Below, one piece after another: positions 12,200 to 23,764 of a DNA stretch of 64,000 nucleotides. The DNA comes from Ceratotherium simum simum. Lineage: Eukaryota > Chordata > Mammalia > Perissodactyla > Rhinocerotidae. Location of the stretch: assembly GCF_000283155.1 (NCBI RefSeq), contig NW_004454165.1, forward strand, positions 42,227,630 through 42,291,629, written 5' to 3'. Each line of letters opens with the position of its first letter. The first letter of the stretch is position 1. The notes under the pieces are model-generated. The model saw nothing but the letters and a program-made list of their open reading frames with translations, was not told where the DNA came from and searched no databases. The position numbers and the translations under genes are program-made.

Positions 12200-12545
12200 T
12201 CCAGGTGGTAAACCTGCTGGTCTGTCTCTGCCTTGTGTATCGCCTTCCAGCCTGGCCCTAGCCCTGTCTGCTCTGGTCCATCCTGCACATCCCTGCAAAC
12301 TCATCTTCCTGAATTCCTGCTTTCATTGCGTCGGCTCTTTCTTCACCAACCGCTCAGGGCTCCACGTCACCTATGGAATAAAGTCCAGATTTCCTTCACG
12401 CCCCTGCATGACCTGGGCCACTTTCTCAGGAGGTGTGCTCCTCGGCCCCTGAGCATCCGATGCCACCGACACCTCCTCCTCTTCCAGCTTTCTCTCCCCT
12501 CGGCTTTCATGGTGCCTTGAGAGCCTTCCTCTTGGAAATCATGCT
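12200..12545 (+). mobile_element. L2 LINE fragment, sense
   Basis: Resembles the L2 region upstream of its 3' end: CTATGGAATAAAGTCCAGAT, then CCCCTGCATGACCTGGGCCA, then CTTCCAGCTTTCTCTCC. These are diverged forms of frequent L2 strings. Both ends are truncated. Confidence 0.6.
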
Positions 12546-12625
12546 CCGTCACTGACTCTCCTTTTGCTTGCCCTGTAAATGCGGGAGGAGGGCTCCCTAA
12601 CATTTGGTGTTGGGTCCTCTTCCCA

Positions 12626-13037
12626 CCTTGAGTTGTTTCCTGGGGCTGTCATAGCCAGCACCACCGTCAGGTGGCTTGAACAGCAGAGACTGATTGTCTT
12701 GCAGTCTGGAGGCTGAGGTCTGAGACAGAGGTGTTGGCAGGGTTGGTTCTTCCTGAGGCCATGAGGGAGGATCTGTCCAGGCCTCTCTCCTGGCTCGTAG
12801 ATAGCCATCTTCTCCTTGTGTCTTCACGTCGTCTTGCCTCTGTGCACGTCTCTCTCTGTGTCCAAATTCCCCTTTTTTATAAGGACACCAGTCATCTTGG
12901 ATTAGGGCCCACCTTAATGATCTCATTTTAACTAATCACATCTGCAACAACCCTGTTCTCAAATAAGGTCACATTCTGAGGCCCTGGGGGTCAGGACTCG
13001 GACGTATGAATTTTGGGGGACACAGTGCAGCCATAAC
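12626..13037 (-). mobile_element. MaLR/ERVL-type solo LTR
   Basis: Near full-length antisense LTR. The left end TTTCCTGGGGCTGTC is its 3' end. Then come GTCTGGAGGCTGAGGTC, TTTTATAAGGACACCAGTCA, GGATTAGGGCCCACC and AAATAAGGTCACATTCTGAG. It ends at GGGGGACACAGTGCAGCCAT. There are no internal retroviral genes next to it, so it is a solo LTR. It belongs to the same group as the copies at 5.4, 28.6 and 40.1 kb. Confidence 0.7.
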
Positions 13038-13384
13038 ACCACCTACATCCCAAATTCAGGAACTCCATTCCCAGTGATGTGCTGGCCATGTCCTCATGAA
13101 TGTCCCCCATCATGTAAATGTGACATGAATCGACCAGTCACCACCCCCTCGTGACCAGGGTGTCATCCCGACCATTCCAAGTGCTGTGAACATGCCACAT
13201 TCCCTTGCCACCATTTAACGTGTAAAAAACTGCATTAAGGTTTTATTAAGTTCCCATCCTTTTCTGTAATGTGTCACTGATAGCGTTTTGACTGTTCTGT
13301 CCCTAACCCTTCTTTTCCATAAAGCTCTGTGGTTTTCATTGCATGATTTTGCACAGCACCATGATTTTTAGGAACACGTGTGTC
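13038..13384. other. Unique sequence, no gene seen
   Basis: No repeat or gene signature recognised. Confidence 0.5.
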
Positions 13385-13520
13385 ACATTATAGCATTTGG
13401 AGAAAGCTAGATCCGGGCTCAACTCTTCACTTTATGCAGCTGGAAAATGAGAATGGAGGTACCTGTCTTGCAGGAATATTGGGAAGATTAAACTAGATAA
13501 CACAGTAAATCCGACATATT
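13385..13520 (+). mobile_element. MIR SINE fragment
   Basis: Diverged MIR core: GCTGGAAAATGAGAATGGAG, then GTACCTGTCTTGCAGG, then GGAAGATTAAACTAGATAAC. The 5' tRNA-like part is not recognisable. Confidence 0.6.
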
Positions 13521-14690
13521 GAAGGCATTTTCTAGATTGTCTAGGTTCATAGGATGGAATTCAATACATCCTGTGCTGGAAGGAGCAGCCTGCCTTCCAA
13601 GGGCACCGTCATTTGAACCAAGTTTGGGAACATCTGGGCTAGAGCCTGTAATCCTTATGAGGGTGACGACTGCAAAAGAAACACTGTTTTTTCTCTTGTG
13701 TGTATCTTTAGAGTTCGGCCATGTACCTTTGAGGTCTGCTCAGAAGTTCAGTTATACAACAGATTCGTTGTTCTAGGATGAATTAACTTAATTTCTGCTG
13801 CTCATCTTTTAAATATTAGAAAATACCCTAATAGAGTGAGTGAATATATCCCAAACCTATTGCTCAGTGAACAGATTGGCGTTACCTCCTCATCAGATTT
13901 GTCACGGATTTTCCTTTTTGCTGATTTGTCCAATGGTTGGTTCACTTATTAATTCAACATATACTGTGTTGTGTCTGCTTTGTGGAAGGCACCAGCTAAA
14001 CTGGAGATGCGCAGTTGACTAGGCTCTGCAACCTATTTTCAAACAACTTAAAGTCAGAAGAGAAGCTGTAGACGTGCAAATGACAGTACTGCAAGATCAC
14101 AGGGTGTAAGTGCCTCCACCAGAGGCAGGGACGGGGAGTTCCCGGGGCTGAGGGGTCAAGGAGGACTCACAGCTGCAACAGCATTTAAGAGGACCTTGAC
14201 CCTTCATGTGCGTCCCAGACACAAGGCCAATGGCCCATCTTCCTAGAATTCTGCCATGAGAACCATACTTTCTATGTCAGTATTATAAATACAACTTTTA
14301 TCCCCAAAAGGTTCTTTCTCACCTGTTTTTTTCTGTTCTGTTCAAATAGATTTATATAAAATTACTAGGCACAGACCCCATCTGCGTGCTCTCATACGAC
14401 TCTCAACAGAGCTGCAAGATCCTTCTCATTTTCCCCCATTTACTTCAAAATCTCTCACCTTTGTCAATTAACAGCGGATCCTAACTGCATGTGAAAGAAA
14501 TTTTGGTGCCTTTTAATTTCAATCCCAGTTGATTTGACATCCAAGTTTATACTGTTATTTTATAGTACTAGCAATAGGGGCCATTGAAATTCGGAAATTT
14601 CATCCATAGGTGCCACATTTGCATTTCATGAGTAGTCTTTAGTGAATAGAGTTTGTACATTCTCTCTTGAATGAAAACAGCAGTGGCAGA
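13521..14690. other. Unique intergenic DNA, no gene seen
   Basis: No repeat that I recognise and no coding signature. Small frames at 13519-13776 and 13840-14022 are unremarkable. Confidence 0.5.
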
Positions 14691-14699
14691 GGCAGCATT

Positions 14700-15075
14700 A
14701 AGGCTGCTGGTGAGGATGCCCAGGCCACCTCATAGCAACCGCCAGGTTTCCAAGGGCAAATAGCTCCTTCCGACCCTAAGCAACTCAATGAGAACATCAA
14801 AACATGCCTCGCACCAGACCTCCACTACCCATTAGTGTTCCGAGCTTCGACCTCAATCATGAACGACAGAGCCCTAATTATTCAGGTAATTAGAAGTTAT
14901 AACACTGGCAACATTAAAGGGAGAACTTCTAGAGCCCATTAACAATGTTACTTTAAGTGATCTGGCTGTGAACTGTTCAAATCTCTAATTACATTATACG
15001 TCTGTCTTAAAGGGTGATGTAATTAACTGATGGGAGGGGGGTTAATGTATACTGGCTGCTGGAAACACTTGTAAG
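14700..15075. promoter_or_regulatory. Candidate developmental enhancer with four TAATTA sites
   Basis: Exact TAATTA hexamers lie at 14875-14880, 14887-14892, 14986-14991 and 15020-15025. The first two are 12 bases apart in TAATTATTCAGGTAATTA, a spacing compatible with paired binding on one DNA face. TAATTA is the classic homeodomain core. Four in about 150 bp of non-repetitive DNA is well above chance. Activity and target gene are unknown. Confidence 0.5.
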
Positions 15076-17764
15076 TACTATTTTCACAGGAGCTGGCACA
15101 GCGATGTCATTCCGTTTTCTTCCACTTCACTGTATACAGCGTGTATCAAAAAGAAAAATCCTGACCTTGATACATTTACGTGCATTTTATGCACGAATAT
15201 TTTTGTTCTTTCTTTTCCCTATTTAATGTGTTTCTCTGTATTTACGGTGTATTCACCTAAACCCCATTAAAGATAAACCAAGTTACCTTCAGTTTATATG
15301 TAAAATATAGATTCTATTTTTTGGTACATGTAAACATTTAAACATTATGCCTTTCTATCTACTACAGGATGAGTTTGTTCTGATGATATAAAGTGGTAAA
15401 GAAAATCTTCAAATAATGAATATACCACTGAATTTTTTCTTCTTTTGTAACCCGAGTAATAAATTCTATATTGCACATATCATTATATCTTGGTTTTCTA
15501 CAACTTATCATGAAATCCAAATTGCTTTTTATTTAAGACCCAGTAAGATTTGCTTATTTTCATAAGCCATATTTGATCAAAATGAGGTGGTTTTTAAAAA
15601 TGAGACTTCCAGAAAAGACAACACTTCACGTTGCCTTTATTGAGAGCTTTGCTTTTTATTATATGCCATCTTTCATTTGAAAATCATCCGCTAATTCATT
15701 ATACACATATAATGTATGAATATTGAAAATGACATTGCCTTCCTTTAAAATCAGTCACCTCCCTAAGCCATTCATACCAGATTCAAGTTAATGTAACAAT
15801 TTCTATTTCTTCCTGGAATCGATGACACCCTCTCATCTTCCTTAACTGTCCGACTCCAGCTTTTTGTTGATCCCCTCTCGTGTCCACTATTGAGGAACAA
15901 AGTGAGCGTTCAACCAGAGCAGGCCTCCCCTCCTCTCTGCTTACTCTTGTGGACGGAGAAACCACCTTAGGGGCATCGCCTGCTCCTCTCTTCAGTTCCA
16001 CTTACGCACTGACAGATTCTCGGTTCACTCTGGGTAATTGGTCCTGTAAATGTGTTCAAGTTGGCGACATCAGCTCTGCAGCGATCTGTAGAGAGACATT
16101 GGAAAAAGGAATGTGGGACCCACTTTTGGCATCTTATCATAACTCACGCTGGAGGAATGGTTAGTAGTGGTACCCTGTTCTTGCTTAGTAAAGTCACTTC
16201 CTTTACTAATAACCGAGGCCCAGAGCAGCGGCGGAAGGCCCTGGAATTGAGAAGCAGAGAGTGAGGAAAGGGAATAAGCCTGCTCTAGGGGATCGAGATG
16301 CACTGGTGCTCAAAGGGCTAATGATGGATACACAGAAGAAGGCGGCACATGTGTCCAAGGTTCCAAACATGAAGTTTCCCCAAGGTCTGCTGATTCCCTC
16401 CCAAATTTGAATAAGTGGGAAAGCTGATATGGGGTCTGCCCCTGTTTTCTCTCTTTGTGGTGGACACTTAATTGCCTACCCAACAGCCACACACACTCCC
16501 TTTCTTTTTCCTTTTTACTGAAATCCGGATTTTCCTCAAGTCTCCACCCCCTGCCCTGTGATCACATGCTTCAAGGGAAAGGATCCCAGTCCCAACTCAA
16601 GGAGCTGTCAAAGTGTCGTGGGCTTCCGTGCCCTGACGGGGAAGAGTCAGACGTGACCTGCGACACCTTCCAGCTGACGGAAGGCGAAGGGAAGTCAGCT
16701 GAGGGGCTTCCAATTGTGATTTCTTTGCTCCTAAAACGGGGCGTGTAGAATAATATGCCCTCTTCTTCCCTTGGACACTGTCGTTGGAGAACCTGGTCGT
16801 GTGTGAATATGACACTGTCGTGGAAGCAATCATGAGAAGAACTGGCCTGAGGACCAGTTGACACCCTGAAGATGGCGGCAAGGAAAGATGGAAAAACCTG
16901 GCACTGTTCACCCCGTTAAAATCCAGAGACCAAACGTCTTTGGTGCTTTTTCATTCGAGATTAAAACAAAAGTAAATTTCTTGTTGTTGAAGATGGTTAA
17001 ACTGGAGTCTTCCATTACTTGAGGCCCAAAGCATACCATTGCAATCTGTTCCTTCTTATTTGGCTCTTCTTGGCACGGATGATCGTAAACGGAGACAAGA
17101 GCAAAAGAGTCAACATCGGGCCATTCATTCAAGAACACAAAGGAGAGTGAGGCTGCTAATTTTGCTGAAAAACAAGCAGTCAATCTGGCTGTTAACATCC
17201 CCCACCCCATAATGCTTCTAGAGTCCTCAGGGTGCCGGGCACTAATAATGACAAACAAATGAAGAAGGAATAGACGAATGAGGAATGCTTTAGAGACATT
17301 GGAGAAATTTGGGGATTCTTACCACAGCATAATCTATCTGGCAAGAGCTTCCCTGGGCTCAAAATACTTCTGTCTTGAGATAATTGTACACGAGCCACCA
17401 AGGGGTGGCCTAATGTGACAGGTGCCCCTTGACTTCCAGGTGCCATCTTTTCTTCACGGGCAACTAAGCTACACATTTTGCCCTGTTTAAGGACCAGCAC
17501 CAAATTCTCAAGCAAAAGCTTCTAATGATTCAAGTCTCTTCTTCCCACGGTCATTTCGAGACAGAGGATTTATAAATTCCACCAGCAGCACATCAGCACG
17601 TCGCTGCAGCTCCAGGAAAGCCATTCTGTCACAGTGGCTGGCTGGGGGAAGGAGTTACAGAAGGATTAACATCTATGCCACATAGGGTTGTATTCCAAGC
17701 AACTAATAAAACTCCCAGCACCCCAAAGGCCCTCAGTCAATGCTGAATGCGTATGAATGAATGC
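15076..17764. other. Unique intergenic DNA, no gene seen
   Basis: AT-rich to 15.78 kb, then of mixed composition. No repeat family recognised. Several paired opposite-strand frames (15783-16303, 16571-17515) lack known domains, are stop-bounded at random and are not supported as exons. Confidence 0.5.
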
Positions 17765-17950
17765 ACTTACTATGCAGACCCTTTATCACGTTATTCCATT
17801 TAATCCACACAGCGCCTTAAGGTAGGTGTTGTGAATCCCACTTTACAGATGCCTAAACTGCGTCAGAGACCATAAGTAATTGGCTCAAGCTTACACAGAG
17901 CTAACAATTCCAAATTTCACATCCACGTCTTTCTAATTCTTTAGCCAATG
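17765..17950 (-). mobile_element. MIR SINE, antisense
   Basis: Antisense MIR: CATTTAATCCACACAGCG, then AAGGTAGGTGTTGTGAATCC, then CACTTTACAGATGCC and AGCTTACACAGAGCTAAC. Moderately diverged. Confidence 0.8.
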
Positions 17951-18140
17951 TTTTTGCCATGGCCGTTGGAAATATGTGACAAGAAGTTTAAGGATTGATT
18001 TAATTTTTAAATGTTATCCTCCAATATGTATTTGTTGGGTTTTCTTTTTAAAGCAAAGATTACAATTTTGTAAAATATGAACCCCGGCTAATTTGGATTT
18101 TGAAATTAGCTATAACCAAAATATACAGAACTTAATAAGC

Positions 18141-18156
18141 AAAAATTAAAATTTCT
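18141..18156 (+). repeat. Left target-site duplication of the ERE
   Basis: AAAAATTAAAATTTCT matches 18401-18416 exactly (16 bases), bracketing the SINE and defining its insertion site. Confidence 0.9.
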
Positions 18157-18157
18157 T

Positions 18158-18405
18158 GGGGCCAGCCCAGTGGCACAGCAGTTAAGTGCTTGGGCTCCAC
18201 TTCGGCATCCCAGGGTTCCCAGGTTCGAATCCCAGGCAAGGACCTACCCACCGTTTGTCAAGCCATGCTGTGGTGGGGTCCCATATAAAGTGGAGGAAGA
18301 TGGGCGTGGATGTTAGCCCAGGGCCAATCTTCGTCAGCAAAAAGAAGAGGATTGGCAACAGATGTTAGCTCAGGGCTAATCTTCCCCACCAAAAAAAAAA
18401 AAAAA
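18158..18405 (+). mobile_element. ERE SINE (equine repetitive element)
   Basis: tRNA-derived SINE starting GGGGCCAGCCCAGTGGCACA, with A-box-like GGCACAGCAGTTAAGTG, B-box-like GGTTCGAATCCC, the body motif GATGTTAGCTCAGGGCTAAT and a 15-base poly(A). The exact 16-bp direct repeat on both sides shows L1-machinery insertion and little decay since. EREs are characteristic of Perissodactyla. This copy and its relatives are the main clue to the host. It would be mobilised only in trans by L1. Confidence 0.93.
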
Positions 18406-18510
18406 TTAAAATTTCTCCAAAACTTACCCTATCTGGTACATAGGCTATGTGAGTCCACAATCAGATATTCTTTCACGAGTGGCATTCATCTAAATGAGGA
18501 AGCACACACA

Positions 18511-18512
<2 letters not shown>

Positions 18513-18541
<29 letters not shown>
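18513..18541 (+). repeat. (CA)n microsatellite
   Basis: Nearly pure CA run of about 13 dinucleotides in uninterrupted form, preceded by ACACACAATTA. Likely length-polymorphic. It explains the HTHTHTHT-type peptides in the local frames. Confidence 0.9.
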
Positions 18542-20585
18542 TCGGTGGAATATCCTAGGGCTTTTCTATGGGGAACAATAGGTAAAGATCTCCACCCCAG
18601 CCCACCAGCACCTAATAACCTAATGAATGTGTAAATTAATGCCACACTTTTGCATCCTTTGCCTTCAGCACGTGGCAACATTCTTACACCTTTTTTCGGC
18701 AGTGTCCATGATTTTACACCTGAAGAAAAGGATTGTGATAGTTAGCAGCTCTTTATCGTCAAAGACACAACTTTGCAAACACAGTCAAGTATGTCTTCCT
18801 TCATGGGCAGAGGTACGCCCATGTGCAGACCCCCCACTGTAAGTTTCAGGGGGCCTGTCACACCTGCGTTTAGAAAAACAGGACAGTTTTCTCAATGTTT
18901 TTCGCTTAATCAAGACCATTGCTACTTAAAGCTAAAAACTTAGATTTTGCACATCCCATGGTCAGATGTCTATTGACAATATGCTTCCAATAAATTTTAA
19001 CTTCTGTTTGCTTTAGATATCTTCATATAACATTATCGAGTCATTTTTTGCATCACTACAAAACATCAGAGATTTAACTTGGAACACATGGGAAGACGTC
19101 TGTGAAAAAGGAAATCCTATGAAGTGTAAAGAATTTTTGAGATAAATTAGTGAGATTATTAACATTTGAAAATTATGAACTCGGCAGGAGCACTAAAACA
19201 TTTTCATTTTTAAGAGCATTCTATCAGAAACACACTCTGAAAACATGTGCAGAACTGAGGACCCATACGGTGAATAGAATTCAGATTGAAGTAAGGTATT
19301 TATGCTCTCAGAAGATTGTCTCACCTTTTTTTATTTTTTTTTTCTTGCTTGCTAATACGGATTGAGTTCAAAATTTACCACTAGGAAACTAAAGTCTTGC
19401 AGAATTATACACTTCTATAATACTCTTAGATGGCCTGTGTGATTTCACTGTGTCTTTTTATGAATATGCATATCTACATATGTGTGTGCTTGTATGCACA
19501 ATGGAATAATAATTTAATTCATGGAATTGTGCCTTTCACTGTAACAAATACCTTTTGGTTGTTGTAGATTGTTGTTTTGTTTTTTAAGATTTGAGAGCTT
19601 TGAGGATCTAATTGGTTTAATGAGCCAGTGTTCATAGAGGCAACTTTTAGCTTTTTCTGTAAAAGAAGTCAGGACAAGGGTGTGCATAACTCACACTCAT
19701 GGATAGACTGCTCAACTGGCATCAGGAAATGGTCCAGCAGCCATGGGCCAGTTCTAGAAACCCAATACCTGTGCAAAGAAAGAGTAGGAAAGAGGCTCCC
19801 TTTTCCTAGGGGGAAATGACCCTAGAGGGTCATTTCTTTTTCGCTTGCTTATAGCTCAAGGACACAGGAATCCCACAGTAGAACCACATCTTCACGTTGC
19901 CAACAATTGACTTCTGAACTTGACTTTTTATGTCAACAGCTCCCACTCTCCCAAATAACTTTAGTGAAATATTATTGCAATCTTTCATTAAAACTAGTTT
20001 TAATTTTATCCAATGAGAACACGCTAGCCGATGTTCTTGGTAGCCAACCTAAGATTAAAACTGAGCTGCCTTCAGTCTGATGATTATTCATGACATAACA
20101 AAATACAGTGTATTTTAAACATTCTTTCCTAAGATGGAAATAAGGGAAATTAAAGTTGGTTGCCAATTAATTTAATTCTTCACCAGCCTCAATATCAAGA
20201 AAGTCAAATGCGCTTGCAGCTCATTGGGTTTGTGTGGTCACTGCTCAGTCGTTTCTGAGCAGCTGTCCTGAAACGTATCAGTCTCTAGGCCACAGCATAC
20301 ACTTGGAAGACAGAGAAGACCTAACAGATTTGGTCGATCTGAGTTATCCCTACAAATATTTACCATATTATAAATTAACACTGATAAATTTTAGGATATT
20401 TATTAATTGTTTAAAAATAACAATAATAATATAAAATTAAAATGATAAATATACATTATAATGTAACCTATTTTTTTTAAATAACTATATTTTCAAGAAA
20501 AGAAAAGCAATTTAGTGAGATGAGTGGCATTATTTTAAATCTAGCTTAATAGAAGCCAGCTAGATTCTCATAGCTGCTTCAGTAT
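18542..20585. other. Unique AT-rich DNA, no gene seen
   Basis: No recognised repeat. The stretch 20395-20460 is very AT-rich with AATAAT runs. No open frame of note. Confidence 0.5.
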
Positions 20586-20589
20586 TCAG

Positions 20590-21330
20590 CCTGTTGCTAT
20601 ATGTTGTTTTGTTTGACATACATGAAAAAATAAGGCCTTACACAGATATGTAGCTGGAAAAGGGAAGAGTGTTTTGATAGCTTTTTAAACAATTGTGGAT
20701 AGTCTTCTTTGTTACTACACCAAAATGTGACAAGTGTTAGCATCCTAGAGGTTAATTGCACTGTGGAATCTGAAAACATGTCAATGAAAATTTTGTAGTA
20801 TTTTACATTTAAATCCATTGGTTTATCTTGCACTTTGGATGAATGTTTTACCCAGTCATGATTTTGTGACATCGTGCATTTAGGTCATTTGGGAAATATT
20901 GATTCACCAAGTCATGCAGTTTACAGATTTCATTACACTATATCCAGAAATTACATTCATTAATATCACCACTGATTTCATCAGAAAATCCTTTAAGAAT
21001 TGGAAAGCTGTTAAGTTCATAGCAGTAGATCCAAGTTTTCAAAAATGTGAACTTCCATTTGAAAAATCAAATGTTATCATTGGCAACAGATATTGCCGTT
21101 ATTTTCCTTGAAGTGACAGATCACTTCATTCACTGTCACCAAATATTCAAGTTCAATATCCATAGTTTGTCTGTCAGGTTTTCTTTCAAGTAAAGGTGAT
21201 GGTCCATGACGAAAAATAAAGTGGCTAGTTTAGCTTGCAGTTCACACAATCTGGCAGTGTCCTGGCCAAAATAACCATTGCATGTTGGTGTGTGTAATTC
21301 CCATTTAATCACACTGCACACTAAAAGGAC
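20590..21330 (-). pseudogene. Decayed hAT-family transposase (ZBED5/FAM200/SCAND3-like)
   Basis: Read on the minus strand, two broken frames resemble the C-terminal half of hAT-derived ZBED5, FAM200 and SCAND3-type proteins. The segment at 20597-20872 contains QNHDWVKHSSKVQDKPMDLN, FWCSNKEDYPQLFKKLSK and a decayed form of the terminal dimerisation motif (LHICVRPYFF where the family has a TTYLCE-like string). Upstream, 21136-21321 carries ELQAKLATLFFVMDHHLYL, resembling the family's helical AKLAYLADIF region. Between them the frame is full of stops. There is no intact RNase-H catalytic core and no start. In the family, this fold cuts and pastes DNA. Here it is a fossil or an old retrocopy, since no introns are visible and the 5' part is lost. 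Identity is from remembered family motifs. Confidence 0.65.
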
Positions 21331-21420
21331 AAATGCTCAAGGGTCAAGAATTAATAAAATCAGTAATTTTTACAACATTGTCAAGGCCATTCTTAACTAC
21401 AGCTGGCATTAGTTTTTTTT

Positions 21421-21680
21421 CCTGGGAACACGTGGCAGTGAACACAATGATTACTAGTGTTTCCTGTGAACATGTAGCAGAGAAGAATACGGTGATTCCT
21501 AGTGTTTCCTGTGAACACGTGGCAGTGAAGAATACGGTGATTACCAGTGTTTCCTGTGAACACATGGCAGTTTATATGTTGATTCCTAGTGTTTCCTGTG
21601 AACACGTGGCAGTTTATATGTTGATTCCTAGTGTTTCCTGCGAACACGTGGCAGTGAAGCACACCGTAACTCCCAGTACA
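21421..21680 (+). repeat. Six-copy minisatellite with 42/45-bp units
   Basis: Units begin CCTG(T/G/C)GAACA at 21421, 21463, 21508, 21553, 21595 and 21637, with lengths 42, 45, 45, 42, 42 and a diverged last copy. Each ends with the string AGTGTTT, except the last. Because all lengths are multiples of three, frames stay open on both strands (133 residues plus, 156 residues minus), giving 14-15-residue peptide repeats. It starts about 90 bases beyond the hAT remnant. I infer a non-coding minisatellite. Confidence 0.9.
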
Positions 21681-22689
21681 GTTGGTGCCCCTGCCTTGAT
21701 TTGGGCTCAGGCCCCACAGTTCACCGACCTTTGAGTCTGCACCATTGGTCCAAATCTCAACACAGTGAAAAGGGCAAATAGAGTCTTTCATTATCACAAA
21801 AATAGTTTGGAACTTGAGACTCTTTTTAAAGGTTTTGGGGTTCCCCTGTTTCCTGTGTGCCACCTTTTGAAAATTGCTAAATTAGATGATGGGTGAGGAT
21901 TTTAAAAAAGCAGTTGTTTTTCTAGAAATCTATGAGAACTACAGGAACGAATAGAAACAACTCCAGCATAGGCCATAGTGTGTGTGTGGGGGGACATCTT
22001 TGGTGTGGAAGGGCCACACGTGTGACGTACTTCGAGAGGTTTGCCTAGAAAGAAATGGTATATTAACTGATAAAGGGCTAAATGGCATCTACAGTTTGTG
22101 AGACTGGATCCTCCGAATTGCAAGTGGAGAACGAATGGAAATTCAGGGTCTAAAGCCACACTGGTGCGCCGCCCGGGAGGGTGAAGCCCAGGGCTTCTCT
22201 GCTCTTCCGGCAACAGGCTGGACACGCTCCCCGCCTCTACACCCTTGGCCCCACCAGGGGCTGGGGAAGAGCACACGGGCTTCAGTAAAACTGCAATGGT
22301 CGCTAATTTTAGTAAAAGCCAATAGTCATTTAAAAAATTAGGGATGCCACTTGTATCCTACAGAAAACAAAATAGTTTAATAAAAATCATAGAAAGTAAG
22401 AAAAATGTCATATTTATAAAGCGAGTGAAATTTGTAAAATGTTAGTATGCAGGCATTTCACACTTCAGACCACAAATCCATTTTTTCTAAGCCAACAAAG
22501 AAAATAAAAGCAAACAATGGCTAGAGCATCAGTTAATGTTTAGAATTCAATTTATGCCTTGGCAGTTTACTCTGTTTTTGGTGAACACAGGTTTTTGAAA
22601 GCTTTTTGGCTTCAATTCAGGCAAAAGCAAAACAAGACTGGAAATGTACAGTCTTATGAGCCTCTCAGATGGATGCCAGGGACGCGACC
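21681..22689. other. Unique sequence, no gene seen
   Basis: No repeat identified. Opposite-strand frames at 21902-22276 and 22135-22341 overlap and have no known domain. Confidence 0.5.
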
Positions 22690-23180
22690 CTCGGCCCATT
22701 AGTTCCAGAGGCTGTGCATCTGACTGTCACGTCCTTAATAAGCTTCTTTTGGGACAGAACGGAATAGGTCTAAAAATGGGGAGTAAATGTACTGCTAATG
22801 TGTATTGATGTTTTAAGAATATTGATATTTCATAACCAGTTTATACAGAAAATACATTACAAAGTGTTTGCAAGGTGTTTCTAAGTCTTATTTGGACCAG
22901 TTGTTGATCACTTTATTACTGTTTAATAAGCCATTAAGGAGACGACATAACTGCAATATAATTATTTATTAGACCTTTTACAGTGAAATGAGCACTTAGA
23001 AAGAGAGAACTGTCTCTACTTTATCTTAACCGATAATTATAATGTATTTACCATGTGTTTTTTTATGTCATTGATGCATGGTAAATTGTATGTGTGGGGG
23101 TTTCACGTTTTACCCATGTGAGTGGTTATTTTATAAATGTGCTAAATCTAATTAGAATATATACAGCCAAGAAAACCAGC
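22690..23180. promoter_or_regulatory. Candidate conserved enhancer, ATTA-rich
   Basis: Repeat-free block with TAATTA at 22959-22964, 23034-23039 and 23149-23154, plus CTTAATAAGC, GTTTAATAAGCCATTA and TTGATCACTTTATTACTG strings. Composition resembles ultraconserved forebrain or limb enhancers. No frame longer than background crosses it. The function is inferred. Confidence 0.42.
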
Positions 23181-23764
23181 CAGCGACACAGAGCCCCACC
23201 CATCTGGCTATTTGTTGCCTGACTTCATTGCCTTTGCTCCAGAGCAGACACTGAGCTGTGGCCAGTTAGCAGGACTGGGTGGCAATTTAAGGATGAGAAA
23301 GGATTTTCTTTCTGGGAAGTTACTGGTGAGAAAGATCCACACGCCTGCAGCCATAGGAGGTGGTACATTGTCATGTTTTCGCTCCCGTGCGCCAGCCACA
23401 CGCATGTGGCCTCACGGACCTACAGGCTGCTCATTTTTGCAGTCCCCAGGGGTCTCAATGAGCTTCTTGAAGTGATCTCTTCTAGTGTCATGCATCTAGG
23501 AAGACTGGTCTAGGTAACCACGTGTGTTACTTCACACATACTTCATAATACTTCATAATGTGTGTGTTGTGAGTCAACAGTAGAACGTGAGAAATAAGAG
23601 AGGAAAATGAAAAATACAGGCAGGAAAAACTAAGAAAACCCCTAAAAGCCTATAGAGAGTGCATATTCTAAAGATTTCAGGGTCCAAATCACCCTTAAAA
23701 ACTAAATAAATACAAGATGATGATTCATTATGTAGATTTGTATAGTTAGGAAGAGACAGAGCAA
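23181..23764. other. Unique sequence, no gene seen
   Basis: No repeat recognised apart from a tiny CTTCATAATA duplication near 23540. Confidence 0.5.

Noticed and set aside
11874..12452. 192-residue plus-strand ORF
   Set aside because: Its second half is L2 LINE sequence. No known domain or splice context.
18158..18240. Possible tRNA gene
   Set aside because: A- and B-box-like motifs are present, but the body and poly(A) with target-site duplication show it is an ERE SINE.
21393..21863. 156-residue minus ORF with repeated CHVFTGNT motif as a repeat protein gene
   Set aside because: The repeats come from the minisatellite, and the opposite strand is equally open. No start context or homologue recognised.
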